DNA from: Chitinophaga sp. HK235
GTDB lineage: Bacteria > Bacteroidota > Bacteroidia > Chitinophagales > Chitinophagaceae
Direction of reading: 5' to 3'
DNA: 64,000 nt
Assembly (NCBI RefSeq): GCF_018255755.1
Contig: NZ_CP073766.1
Span: 7,810,501-7,874,500, forward strand
Shown here: piece after piece, positions 8,818-16,431 of the stretch
Position numbering within the stretch: position 1 is the first letter of the stretch
How the letters are laid out: each line of letters opens with the position of its first letter
Notes under the pieces: generated by a model
Told to the model about the DNA's origin: nothing
The model's database searches: none
The model's input: only the letters and a program-made list of their open reading frames with translations
Translations under genes and position numbers: made by a program

Positions 8818-8840
8818 CCCAGGGCTGAAGCCCTGGGCTA
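8818..8840 (-). repeat. REP-like palindrome, copy 1
   Basis: The core on the minus strand is CCCAGGGCTTCAGCCCTGGG preceded by TAG. It is one of five copies in the window. The palindrome lies about 15 nt upstream of the oxidoreductase ATG, so it would form a GC-rich hairpin in the 5' leader if transcribed. It is inverted relative to copy 2. Confidence 0.85.
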
Positions 8841-8947
8841 TGTTAGTTGGGAATTGTACGATGGTGATGATCAATATTCGTTCCTGAGCAAAGCTCATTA
8901 GCACCTGGACTCTATAAAAATGAATAAATGAAATGAGCCCTCCAATA

Positions 8948-8970
8948 TAGCCCAGGGCTTCAGCCCTGGG
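8948..8970 (+). repeat. REP-like palindrome, copy 2
   Basis: Same TAG plus 20-bp palindrome on the plus strand, 107 nt from copy 1 and in opposite orientation, so the two together form a REPIN-like inverted pair between divergent genes. It ends 10 nt before the dusB -7 box. Confidence 0.85.
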
Positions 8971-8980
8971 AAAAATATTT

Positions 8981-8988
8981 TATCTTTG
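8981..8988 (+). promoter_or_regulatory. dusB promoter -7 box
   Basis: TATCTTTG matches the Bacteroidota -7 consensus exactly. Predicted transcription start near 8994 leaves a leader of about 15 nt before the TTG start at 9009. The -33 region would overlap REP copy 2. Confidence 0.6.
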
Positions 8989-9008
8989 CGCTTCTGAAAA
9001 TACTGATT

Positions 9009-10046
9009 TTGGTTAAGATTGACAACATAACACTGCCTGATTTCCCGCTATTGCTGGCTCCTATGGAGGATGTGAGTGATCCTCCGTTCCGTGCTATCTG
9101 TAAAGATGCGGGAGCGGATCTGATGTATACTGAATTTATTTCAAGTGAAGGGTTGATCCGCGATGCGATCAAATGCCGGCGCAAGCTGGACATATTTGAG
9201 TACGAAAGGCCGGTAGGCATTCAGATTTTTGGGGGTGATGAAGACAGTCTGGCTATGGCCGCTAAAATTGTGGATGTGACCAATCCGGACCTGCTGGATA
9301 TCAATTTTGGCTGTCCGGTGAAAAAAGTGGCCGGCAGAGGTGCGGGTGCCGGTGTCTTAAAAGACCTGGACCTGATGGTAAGGCTGACAGAAGCCTGTGT
9401 AAAAGCCACCAAGCTGCCCGTTACCGTCAAAACCCGCCTTGGCTGGGATGATGATACCAAAAATATAGAAGAAGTGGCCGAAAGGCTGCAGGACGTGGGT
9501 ATCAAGGCCCTGGCCATTCATGGACGTACCCGTTGCCAGATGTACAAGGGGGAAGCCGACTGGACCCTGATCGGAAAAGTGAAGAATAACCCACGTATCC
9601 ATATTCCCATTTTCGGAAATGGTGATATCAACAGCCCGCAGAAAGCAGTTGAATACAAAAACCGGTACGGCGTCGACGGTATTATGATCGGTAGGGCTGT
9701 GATCGGCTATCCATGGCTGTTCCGTGAGATCAAACATTATGTAAAAACCGGCGAAATAATGTCCGGGCCAACACTTGAAGAACGTATTGCCGTCAGCAAA
9801 AAACACCTGCGCCTCTCCGTGGAATGGAAAGGCCCTGTGGTAGGCATCAATGAGATGCGAGGCTGTTATGCCAACTACCTGAAGGGGCTGCCCAATATTA
9901 AAGAGTTCCGCAGCCGGCTGGTAACCCTCAAAACCGTAGAAGAGGTAGAAACCGTGCTCGACGAAATAGAAGCCTATTACAAAGGCATTGAGCTGGAACA
10001 AACACAGATAGAACTGATTGATTACCATCAGAACTGCCCGCTGTAG
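9009..10046 (+). CDS. dusB: tRNA-dihydrouridine synthase (DusB)
   Basis: The 345-residue flavoenzyme reduces uridine to dihydrouridine in the tRNA D-loop using FMN and NADPH. The N-terminal LLLAPMEDVSDPPFR motif, the INFGCPVKK loop with catalytic C102, the VTVKTRLGWDD strand, AIHGRTRCQMYKG and PIFGNGDINSPQ with GIMIGRAVIGYPWLF are all present. The start is a TTG giving MVKIDNITLPDFPLLLAP, the N-terminus expected for the family; no upstream in-frame ATG exists back to the promoter. The gene stands alone with its own promoter directly downstream of a REP-like element. Confidence 0.95.
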   Translation: MVKIDNITLPDFPLLLAPMEDVSDPPFRAICKDAGADLMYTEFISSEGLIRDAIKCRRKLDIFEYERPVGIQIFGGDEDSLAMAAKIVDVTNPDLLDINFGCPVKKVAGRGAGAGVLKDLDLMVRLTEACVKATKLPVTVKTRLGWDDDTKNIEEVAERLQDVGIKALAIHGRTRCQMYKGEADWTLIGKVKNNPRIHIPIFGNGDINSPQKAVEYKNRYGVDGIMIGRAVIGYPWLFREIKHYVKTGEIMSGPTLEERIAVSKKHLRLSVEWKGPVVGINEMRGCYANYLKGLPNIKEFRSRLVTLKTVEEVETVLDEIEAYYKGIELEQTQIELIDYHQNCPL

Positions 10047-10129
10047 ACCGTTTTCAGGCATATATAAATACTGTCATATACGCAAACCTTTAATGCGTGT
10101 ATTTTGTTATGTCCTGAAAACCTGCATTG

Positions 10130-10684
10130 ATGATAAGATCCTGTCTTTTTATTATTATCATTCCCCTGCTGGCTATAGCCTGTAAGCAGGTAGTCAATCC
10201 CAATCAGCATCCTTTACAACAGTCACCCGACTCTTCGTACAGGGATGTCCGTTACCGTGATCAGCAACATATAGAAAAAGTCATTTTCGCTTTCTGCGAA
10301 CATTTCGATAACGGAGAGCTGGTAAGGTGCATGGAATATATGACTGACAGCATCCATGGAGAAATAGATGGTATAAAGATCCTGGGCAAACAAAACTGGG
10401 GCGATAAAATCACGAGACTATATTCCAGCGCCCAGAGCAAACATTTTCAGACCAGGCATATCCTCAGCAATATGCAATACTTCACCGGTGCAAATGATAC
10501 CGTGAAAGTAAGCATGTACGCTTCCGTTTTATGGACCGACCTGGAATCAGGGCAGATACAGCTGATGTCTGTAGGTTATTATAAAGGAAAAATGGTGAAA
10601 AGAGAGAATAAATGGTTGATCGCAGAGTTGAACTCCCTGCCGGACAGCCGGTTGGTGAAGTATTACTATCATGATCAACAATGA
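10130..10684 (+). CDS. Small lipoprotein with a SnoaL/NTF2-like domain
   Basis: The ATG at 10130 yields 184 residues (an in-frame TTG lies directly before it). A type II signal peptide ends at LLAIAC, so the mature protein is lipid-anchored. The rest has the helix-then-sheet arrangement of SnoaL/NTF2-like folds: a helix QHIEKVIFAFCEHFDNGEL, a strand MEYMTDSIHGEIDGIKILGK, and paired strands HILSNMQYF, VKVSMYASVLW and YYKGKMVKRENKWLIAEL. No catalytic residues can be assigned. It is a single gene facing the EF-G paralogue, with a strong hairpin between them. Confidence 0.65.
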   Translation: MIRSCLFIIIIPLLAIACKQVVNPNQHPLQQSPDSSYRDVRYRDQQHIEKVIFAFCEHFDNGELVRCMEYMTDSIHGEIDGIKILGKQNWGDKITRLYSSAQSKHFQTRHILSNMQYFTGANDTVKVSMYASVLWTDLESGQIQLMSVGYYKGKMVKRENKWLIAELNSLPDSRLVKYYYHDQQ

Positions 10685-10696
10685 TTCGTTTGATGT

Positions 10697-10755
10697 AACT
10701 GATGCTCTTGATGAGGAAGATTTATTTTCTTCCTTATCAGGAGCATCAGTTTTTA
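10697..10755. terminator. Bidirectional terminator between convergent genes
   Basis: AACTGATGCTC at 10697-10707 pairs with GAGCATCAGTT at 10741-10751 and is followed by T residues. An inner AGGAAGA/TCTTCCT pair lengthens the stem. A second, wider inverted repeat (TTTGATGT... to ...ACATCAAA, 10689-10788) encloses it. Confidence 0.7.
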
Positions 10756-10791
10756 GATCATTGTCATGATCATCAGTTTACATCAAACTCA

Positions 10792-12846
10792 TCAGTGGTT
10801 CCGGTTCTGGAGTTTATACTCGCTAAACGTTACCGATGCAGTAGCCCGGCCTGAAGAGAGTGTACGCAACACCGTTATATAGCCGAATAATTCGGCCAGC
10901 GGTACAGAAGCCGTGATGTTTTGTACGCTGTTCCTTATCTCCATATGGCGGATGAGGCCATGGCGTCTGTTAAGGTCGCCGGTGATGGCGCCGGTGTATT
11001 CTTCCGGCGTGGTCACTTCTACCGACATCACCGGTTCCAGGAGGCGTGGTGCAGCCTGGGTGGCAATGTTGCGGAAGGCGATCATGGCTACCTGTTCGAA
11101 GTCCTGTGCATGGGAATCTGTTGGGTGGATCTTGCCGTCGAGCAGACGTATCTGCATGGAGTGAACAGGAAATCCTTTAAGGGCACCGTTTTTCATGGCC
11201 GATTCAAAACCTTTACTGATGGAAGGAATGAACTCTTTCGGGATGGCGCCGCCTTTGATTTCATTGATAAATTCCAGGCCCGGGTCATCATTCTGCCGGG
11301 GGGCCAGTTCAAAGGTGATGTCTGCAAAGCTACCGGAGCCACCAGTCTGTTTTTTAAACACTTCGTGGTGTGTGACCGGCCGCGTAAATATTTCCTTATA
11401 CGCAATTTGCGGAGCGCCTTTGTTGACCTGCACCTGATATTCACTGGCCAGTTTTTCCAGCACCACTTCCAGATGTAGTTCGCCCATTCCTTTCAGGATG
11501 GTTTGACCGGAAGCCTTGTCTACTTCTACAGACAGGGTGGGGTCTTCATCCAGCAGGCCTGCCAGTGCTTCACTCAGCTTGTCAGTATCCTTGGACGCTT
11601 TTGCTTCTATAGCGTAACCGATCATCGGTTCGGGGAAACTGATTTTCTCAAGCAGCACGGTAAAGTCGGTATGAGTCAGCGTGTCGCCGGTTTTTACATC
11701 TCTCATTCCTACTACCGCACCGATGTCACCTGCACTGATTTCAGTCACCGGTTCGAATTTATCGGACATGATACGCATCAATCTGCTGATGCGGACTGTT
11801 TTGCCGGTACGGCTGTTCCACAACATATCACCAGTGCGTAATAGACCGGCGTATACGCGTACTAACGTTAACCTGCCTACGTAATCGTCCACCATGATCT
11901 TAAATGCCAGTGCCGCCACGTGGCCTTCTTCTATGGCCGGGAATGTTATTGGTTCGCCGGAATCTGCGTCCATAGCGTGTACTACGGGTATGTCTTCCGG
12001 TGAAGGAAGATAGGCTGTCACGGCATCCAGCAGGGGCTGTATCCCTTTGTTTTTATAGGCCGCACCAGCCAGTGCCGGCACAGCCAGCATATTGATGGTG
12101 GCAGCACGCATGGCTTCACGCAGGTTTTCTTCAGTGATGTTTTCCGGCGCGTTGCTGTATTGTTCCAGTAATGGTTCATGCAGCATAGACAGCTCTTCTA
12201 TCATCCACTGGCGGGCTTTCTCAGCAGCAGGAAGCAGTTGTGCAGGTATCGGTTGTTCTTCAAAACTTTTTCCATCATCATCATGCCAGAGCAGGGCTTT
12301 CATCCTGATGAGGTCTATCACACCGGTAAAAGTATCTTCCTGACCTATAGGTATCTGCACAGGAATAACATTTGCGTGTAGCCGTTCCCGTATTTCATTC
12401 ACTACGCGCTGGAAGTCGGCACCCTGGCGGTCCATTTTGTTGATCATCACAATACGGGGCACCCGGTAGTGGTCAGCCTGCCGCCAAACGGTTTCAGACT
12501 GAGGTTGTACACCGGAACGGGCACAGAAGACGGCAATGGCGCCATCGAGTACACGCAGGGAACGTTCAACTTCTGCTGTGAAGTCTACGTGTCCGGGTGT
12601 ATCAATAATATTGATCTGGTATTTGTTGTCCGCAAAATTCCAGTAGGTAGTGATGGCAGCAGATGATATGGTGATGCCACGTTTCTCTTCCTGGGGATCT
12701 GTATCCATTATGGTGTTACCTTCATCCACATTGCCCATTTTATGGGTAAGGCCGGTATAATACAGCATTCTTTCGGTGAGCGTTGTTTTACCTGCGTCGA
12801 TGTGGGCCATGATACCTATATTTCTGAATTGGGATAATCGTTTCAT
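10792..12846 (-). CDS. fusA: Elongation factor G paralogue
   Basis: The protein is 684 residues when started at the ATG at 12846 (MKRLSQFRNIGIMAHID); a longer start at 12882 would lie inside a hairpin. All GTPase motifs are intact: AHIDAGKTTLTER (G1), RGITI (G2), DTPGH (G3), NKMD (G4). Domains II to V follow, with GMGELHLEVVLEKL and the C-terminal GRATASVTFSEY. The gene stands alone rather than in an rpsL-rpsG-fusA-tuf cluster, and the sequence around G1/G2 (YTGLTHKMGNVDEGNTIMD) differs from what I expect of housekeeping Bacteroidota EF-G, so it is probably a second EF-G. The canonical motifs imply an active GTPase. A terminator-like hairpin lies just upstream of the start codon. Confidence 0.9.
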   Translation of the reverse strand: MKRLSQFRNIGIMAHIDAGKTTLTERMLYYTGLTHKMGNVDEGNTIMDTDPQEEKRGITISSAAITTYWNFADNKYQINIIDTPGHVDFTAEVERSLRVLDGAIAVFCARSGVQPQSETVWRQADHYRVPRIVMINKMDRQGADFQRVVNEIRERLHANVIPVQIPIGQEDTFTGVIDLIRMKALLWHDDDGKSFEEQPIPAQLLPAAEKARQWMIEELSMLHEPLLEQYSNAPENITEENLREAMRAATINMLAVPALAGAAYKNKGIQPLLDAVTAYLPSPEDIPVVHAMDADSGEPITFPAIEEGHVAALAFKIMVDDYVGRLTLVRVYAGLLRTGDMLWNSRTGKTVRISRLMRIMSDKFEPVTEISAGDIGAVVGMRDVKTGDTLTHTDFTVLLEKISFPEPMIGYAIEAKASKDTDKLSEALAGLLDEDPTLSVEVDKASGQTILKGMGELHLEVVLEKLASEYQVQVNKGAPQIAYKEIFTRPVTHHEVFKKQTGGSGSFADITFELAPRQNDDPGLEFINEIKGGAIPKEFIPSISKGFESAMKNGALKGFPVHSMQIRLLDGKIHPTDSHAQDFEQVAMIAFRNIATQAAPRLLEPVMSVEVTTPEEYTGAITGDLNRRHGLIRHMEIRNSVQNITASVPLAELFGYITVLRTLSSGRATASVTFSEYKLQNRNH

Positions 12847-12864
12847 ACAATCTTTGTTAAATAG

Positions 12865-12898
12865 AATAAAAAAGCCTTTCATGCGGTAATGAAAGGCT
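12865..12898 (-). promoter_or_regulatory. Terminator-like hairpin in the EF-G leader
   Basis: On the minus strand AGCCTTTCAT and ATGAAAGGCT form a 10-bp stem (12873-12898) followed by a run of six T, ending about 20 nt before the start codon at 12846. This is the layout of an intrinsic terminator within a 5' leader, hence a possible attenuator. It could also end an upstream transcript. Confidence 0.45.
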
Positions 12899-13025
12899 AT
12901 GCGTGATGCAATAGAATGCCGTACATTACCGGTGTTGCCGGATGTAAATCATCATTGTTGTGATCAATAATTTCATGGTTATGATCAGTCTGTTAAAGGA
13001 AATTGTCGGGGTCAAGGGGGAGACA

Positions 13026-13058
13026 AAATAAAAAGGCCTCTTCGGAGGAAGAGGCCTT
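13026..13058 (-). terminator. Strong intrinsic terminator of a small minus-strand unit
   Basis: AAGGCCTCTTC and GAAGAGGCCTT form a perfect 11-bp stem (13033-13058) with a 4-nt loop. On the minus strand it is followed by TTTTTATTTT. Confidence 0.85.
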
Positions 13059-13080
13059 CAATATTATGATGCAGGTGTTA

Positions 13081-13224
13081 TTACATGCTCATAGATGATA
13101 CCTCTCGTATCCGGGATGGATTTGCCTCCCCGTCTTGAATAAAGACAATGCGGGTGCTTGCAATTACCGCTCTGATAACGGAATTGTTGTTCCTGCGTGT
13201 CTGATATGTCAAGGTATTTTTCAT
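13081..13224 (-). CDS. Putative 47-residue protein or small RNA
   Basis: An ATG at 13224 opens 47 codons (MKNTLTYQTRRNNNSV... ending REVSSMSM) within a short transcript bounded by a consensus promoter at 13252-13259 and the terminator at 13033-13058. The product is basic in its first half, with no signal peptide or known domain that I recognise. A second reading frame over the same stretch is also open and protein-like (it contains CKHPHC and ends HVITPAS at 13064) but has no ATG, so the coding frame is uncertain. The unit might equally be a roughly 200-nt non-coding RNA. It precedes the EF-G paralogue on the same strand. Confidence 0.35.
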   Translation of the reverse strand: MKNTLTYQTRRNNNSVIRAVIASTRIVFIQDGEANPSRIREVSSMSM

Positions 13225-13251
13225 CTTTTGGTGCAATTAAATTTTGCGATG

Positions 13252-13281
13252 CAAATATAGTATTTTTTCTGATATCAACAA
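13252..13281 (-). promoter_or_regulatory. Promoter of the small minus-strand unit
   Basis: On the minus strand TATATTTG (13252-13259) is a perfect -7 box, with a TTG 19 nt upstream as -33. Predicted start near 13246, about 22 nt before the ATG. Confidence 0.6.
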
Positions 13282-13350
13282 TGTATGGGTATCTTATGTT
13301 TTTACAGAAAATTCACAGGAATATACCGGAAGTGTGATTTCATCGGTGTG

Positions 13351-13358
13351 TAAATTTG
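13351..13358 (+). promoter_or_regulatory. -7 box for the aldo/keto reductase
   Basis: TAAATTTG matches the consensus and lies 31 nt before the ATG at 13390. No convincing -33 box is visible. Confidence 0.5.
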
Positions 13359-13389
13359 TATTCGGATTCAATGATTAAAACTTAAGCGA

Positions 13390-14223
13390 ATGAATATTAC
13401 AGATCTTACAGGCACAGTACAGCTGGCTAACGGCCTGCAGATGCCATATTTGGGGTTAGGTGTCTTTCTGACTAAAGAAGGACAGGAAGTGGTTGATTCA
13501 GTAACGTATGCGCTCGATGCAGGTTATCGCCATATTGATACTGCCGCGATCTATCAGAATGAAGAAGGGGTGGGCCTCGCTATCGACAATCATAAGACAG
13601 ACCGGAAAGATATTTTTATTACCACGAAAGTATGGAATGCCGACCAGGGCTATGACAGCACACTGAAAGCATTTGATACTTCCCTGCGTAAGCTGAAAAC
13701 GGATTATCTGGACCTTTACCTCATCCACTGGCCGGTAAAAGGAAAGTATAAAGAAACCTGGCGTGCGCTCGAACAACTTTATGCAGACGGAAGGGTGAAA
13801 GCCATCGGGGTGAGTAATTTCCTGCAACACCATCTGGAAGACCTGTTTCATTCTGCCAAAGTGCTGCCGATGGTGAATCAGGTTGAGTTTCATCCGTACC
13901 TGGTGCAGCAACCGCTGCTGGACTTCTGTCGTCAGCATCGTATCCAGTACGAAGCCTGGAGCCCGCTGATGCAGGGTAAAGTATTTGATGTGCCCTTACT
14001 GAAAACACTGGCAGAAAAATATGGTGTGACTGTAACGCAGCTGGTGTTACGCTGGGACCTGCAAAAGGATGTGGTGACTATTCCTAAAAGCGTACAGCAG
14101 CAACGGATCATTGCCAATGCGGAAGTTTTCAATTTTAATATCTCTGCGGAAGATATGGCCGATATTGATGCACTGGACCGCAGAGAGCGGATCGGCCCGG
14201 ACCCCGACAATTTTAATTTTTAA
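13390..14223 (+). CDS. Aldo/keto reductase
   Basis: The 277-residue cytosolic NADPH-dependent carbonyl reductase carries the full catalytic tetrad: D50 and Y55 in GYRHIDTAAIYQNEEGVG, K80 in FITTKVW and H113 in YLIHWP. Family signatures AIGVSNF, NQVEFHPYL and the C-terminal cofactor loop IPKSVQQQRIIANAEVF are all present. It resembles the AKR5/YvgN-type 2,5-diketogluconate and methylglyoxal reductases; the physiological substrate is not evident. Single gene with its own promoter and terminator. Confidence 0.93.
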   Translation: MNITDLTGTVQLANGLQMPYLGLGVFLTKEGQEVVDSVTYALDAGYRHIDTAAIYQNEEGVGLAIDNHKTDRKDIFITTKVWNADQGYDSTLKAFDTSLRKLKTDYLDLYLIHWPVKGKYKETWRALEQLYADGRVKAIGVSNFLQHHLEDLFHSAKVLPMVNQVEFHPYLVQQPLLDFCRQHRIQYEAWSPLMQGKVFDVPLLKTLAEKYGVTVTQLVLRWDLQKDVVTIPKSVQQQRIIANAEVFNFNISAEDMADIDALDRRERIGPDPDNFNF

Positions 14224-14245
14224 ATTTGCAACGGATCATGCTTGT

Positions 14246-14278
14246 AAGCCGTCTCTTCACAGCAGAGGCGGCTTTTTT
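14246..14278 (+). terminator. Intrinsic terminator after the aldo/keto reductase
   Basis: AAGCCGTCTCT and AGAGGCGGCTT form a stem with one G-T pair and are followed by TTTTT. Confidence 0.75.
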
Positions 14279-14292
14279 ATTGTCTAAAAAAT

Positions 14293-14329
14293 AAAACATC
14301 AGATGTTTTGTTTAAACATCATATTTTTG
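14293..14329 (+). promoter_or_regulatory. gntR promoter with overlapping palindromic operator
   Basis: AAAACATCAGATGTTTT (14293-14309) is a perfect 17-bp palindrome. A further half-site AAACATC follows at 14314-14320, and the -7 box TATTTTTG is at 14322-14329. The palindrome covers the -33 region, so a repressor bound there would block RNA polymerase. Autoregulation by the downstream FCD regulator is likely. Confidence 0.65.
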
Positions 14330-14347
14330 TGCCGTTAATGTAAATTT

Positions 14348-15001
14348 ATGGACCAGACATCGAAACTTTCCAACCGCGTTATCAACGCCATTCAGAAGGA
14401 CATTTCACAGGGAATTTACAAACCCGGACAAAAAATACCTACAGAGCCCGAACTGATGGTACAGTATGCCGTAGGGCGTTCTACCATCCGGGAAGCCATC
14501 AAAACGCTGGCTATGTCGGGAGTGCTGCGGGTACAGCAGGGATCCGGCACTTATGTTAACGAATCGGTCCAGGCCGAATCATTGGACCAGCGGTTGCGCC
14601 GGGCTGACTTCGAAGAAATCAACCAGGTAAGGCGTATGCTGGACTATGAGATTGTGAAACTGGCGGCCCAGCATCATACCAAAGCCGGTCTTGCTGATAT
14701 GAAAAAGTTCCTGGAGCAGCGTAAAAAAGCTATTCTGGAACAACAGTACAATGCCTGTATGGAAGCAGACATCGCTTTTCACCTGTCTATAGCCAAAGCC
14801 AGCGGCAATCATGTGCTGGCAGACCTGTATCGTAGTTTCACCGCAGTGATCCGTGATTTCTTTGCTAAAAGAGATACGGAAAGCATCAGCCATTTTGCGA
14901 TCAGCCATCATCTGCATGAGCAGTTATATGAGGCGATCAAAAGCGGCAATGTAAAACTGTCGCGGCAGACGATGGAAGACATACTGGACAATAATTACTA
15001 G
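14348..15001 (+). CDS. FadR/GntR-family regulator (FCD type)
   Basis: The protein has 217 residues. The N-terminal 70 form a winged helix (GIYKPGQKIPTEPELMVQYAVGRSTIREAIKTLAMSGVLRVQQGSGTYV). The remainder is an FCD effector domain with conserved metal or ligand residues in EADIAFHLSIAKASGNHVL and HFAISHHLHEQLYEAIKSGN. Such proteins usually sense organic acids. It heads an operon with TauE/SafE and DUF1634 membrane proteins (46-nt and 10-nt gaps), so the ligand is probably the anion handled by that exporter. Confidence 0.9.
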   Translation: MDQTSKLSNRVINAIQKDISQGIYKPGQKIPTEPELMVQYAVGRSTIREAIKTLAMSGVLRVQQGSGTYVNESVQAESLDQRLRRADFEEINQVRRMLDYEIVKLAAQHHTKAGLADMKKFLEQRKKAILEQQYNACMEADIAFHLSIAKASGNHVLADLYRSFTAVIRDFFAKRDTESISHFAISHHLHEQLYEAIKSGNVKLSRQTMEDILDNNY

Positions 15002-15047
15002 GACTATTGGCGTGTAGCCGTTATCGTTAACCATAATTTTCCGGAAG

Positions 15048-15881
15048 ATGAACGTACTTATTTTCAGCCTGATACTGCTGGCAGGGGCTTATGTGGCGGG
15101 TTTGCTGGGCGCAATGACTGGTCTGGGCGGAGGCGTGGTGGTGATCCCACTGCTGACACTAGTTTTTCATGTAGATATCCGTTATGCCATAGGAGCCGCG
15201 TTGCTGGCTTCTATCGGGAATTCCTCCGGTGCCGCCTCTGCGTATATTAAAGAAGGTATTACCAATGTGAGGCTGGGCATGTTCCTGGAAATAGCCACCA
15301 CGGCGGGTGCTGTTGGTGGCGCGCTGATAGCGGTTTTTACCCCTACCAATACCATCGCCATCTTATTTGGAGTGGTGCTGATCTTTTCGGCCCTGATGAC
15401 CATCCGGAAAAAAAATGAACAGGCCGAACAAGAGGGCAGCCGCCTGTCGTATGTGCTGAAGCTCAACAGCAGTTATCCAACAAAAGAGGGCGTAGTACAT
15501 TATAAACTCAAAAATATAGGTGGTGGTTTTTCCATCATGCTGCTGGCGGGCGTATTGTCGGGTCTGTTGGGCATTGGCTCCGGAGCCCTTAAAGTGCTGG
15601 CGATGGACGGTGCGATGCGTATACCCTTTAAGGTTAGTACCACTACGAGTAACTTTATGATAGGTGTTACCGCTGCGGCCAGCGCGGTAGTATACCTGCA
15701 GCGGGGTTATATAGATCCTGGCATTGCGTTCCCGGTGGTACTCGGCGTGTTGGGCGGAGCCTTTACCGGCGCACGTTTGCTGACAGTACTGAATCCCAAA
15801 ACGTTGCGCTACATCTTCTGTGCGGCCATCTCCTTTGTGGCCATGGAGATGATCTACAACGGATTACATCATCAGTTTTAA
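15048..15881 (+). CDS. TauE/SafE-family anion exporter
   Basis: The 277-residue inner membrane protein has about eight hydrophobic segments in two repeats, each beginning with the family signature: GLLGAMTGLGGGVVVIPLLTL near residue 20 and GVLSGLLGIGSGALKVLAMD in the second half. TauE/SafE proteins move sulfite, sulfoacetate or other organosulfur or carboxylate anions. An insertion of about 35 polar residues separates the halves. It is followed after 10 nt by a DUF1634 protein, a frequent partner, and preceded by an FCD regulator. Confidence 0.9.
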   Translation: MNVLIFSLILLAGAYVAGLLGAMTGLGGGVVVIPLLTLVFHVDIRYAIGAALLASIGNSSGAASAYIKEGITNVRLGMFLEIATTAGAVGGALIAVFTPTNTIAILFGVVLIFSALMTIRKKNEQAEQEGSRLSYVLKLNSSYPTKEGVVHYKLKNIGGGFSIMLLAGVLSGLLGIGSGALKVLAMDGAMRIPFKVSTTTSNFMIGVTAAASAVVYLQRGYIDPGIAFPVVLGVLGGAFTGARLLTVLNPKTLRYIFCAAISFVAMEMIYNGLHHQF

Positions 15882-15891
15882 TGCATTCCAA

Positions 15892-16287
15892 ATGAAGCTT
15901 ATCAAAACGTTGACAGGAGACAGGGATATTGCCCTGCTGGTAGGACAGGTGCTGCGCACAGGGGTGATCACTGCCAGCATCATTGCATTTGTGGGTGGGG
16001 TATTGTATCTCGCCGCCCATGGAGCAGACAGTGTACCGGATTATAGCAACTTTACCGGTGAAGGGCAGGAGTTTACCACCTTTACTGGTATTTTCGCGGG
16101 CCTGGCCACCTTCAAACCTTCGGCTGTTATTCAGTTTGGCGCCCTCATCTTACTGGCCACGCCTATCCTGCGTGTGTTCTTTTCCCTGATTGGTTTTGTG
16201 ATGGAGAAAGACAGGATGTACATTTTTATCACCCTGATCGTGCTCTGCATTATTTTTTTCAGCATGTTTGGTGGGTTGAAAGTATAA
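15892..16287 (+). CDS. DUF1634 membrane protein
   Basis: The 131-residue protein has three transmembrane segments (VLRTGVITASIIAFVGGVLY, IQFGALILLATPILRVFFSL, IFITLIVLCIIFFSMF) and matches DUF1634. This family is commonly found next to TauE/SafE transporters, and a supporting role in the same transport process is likely. It is the last gene of the operon. Confidence 0.85.
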   Translation: MKLIKTLTGDRDIALLVGQVLRTGVITASIIAFVGGVLYLAAHGADSVPDYSNFTGEGQEFTTFTGIFAGLATFKPSAVIQFGALILLATPILRVFFSLIGFVMEKDRMYIFITLIVLCIIFFSMFGGLKV

Positions 16288-16431
16288 AGGGTTACATACT
16301 ATTTTCTTAATTGCTGATTGAGAATAAACAAATGTGTTGCTGCAGGGGAGATACTACTTTTTTTACTGCATAAACATGATAACTTGCAATTCCTGAGGGG
16401 AAATACATCATAAAAATTTAAGGATTTCAGG

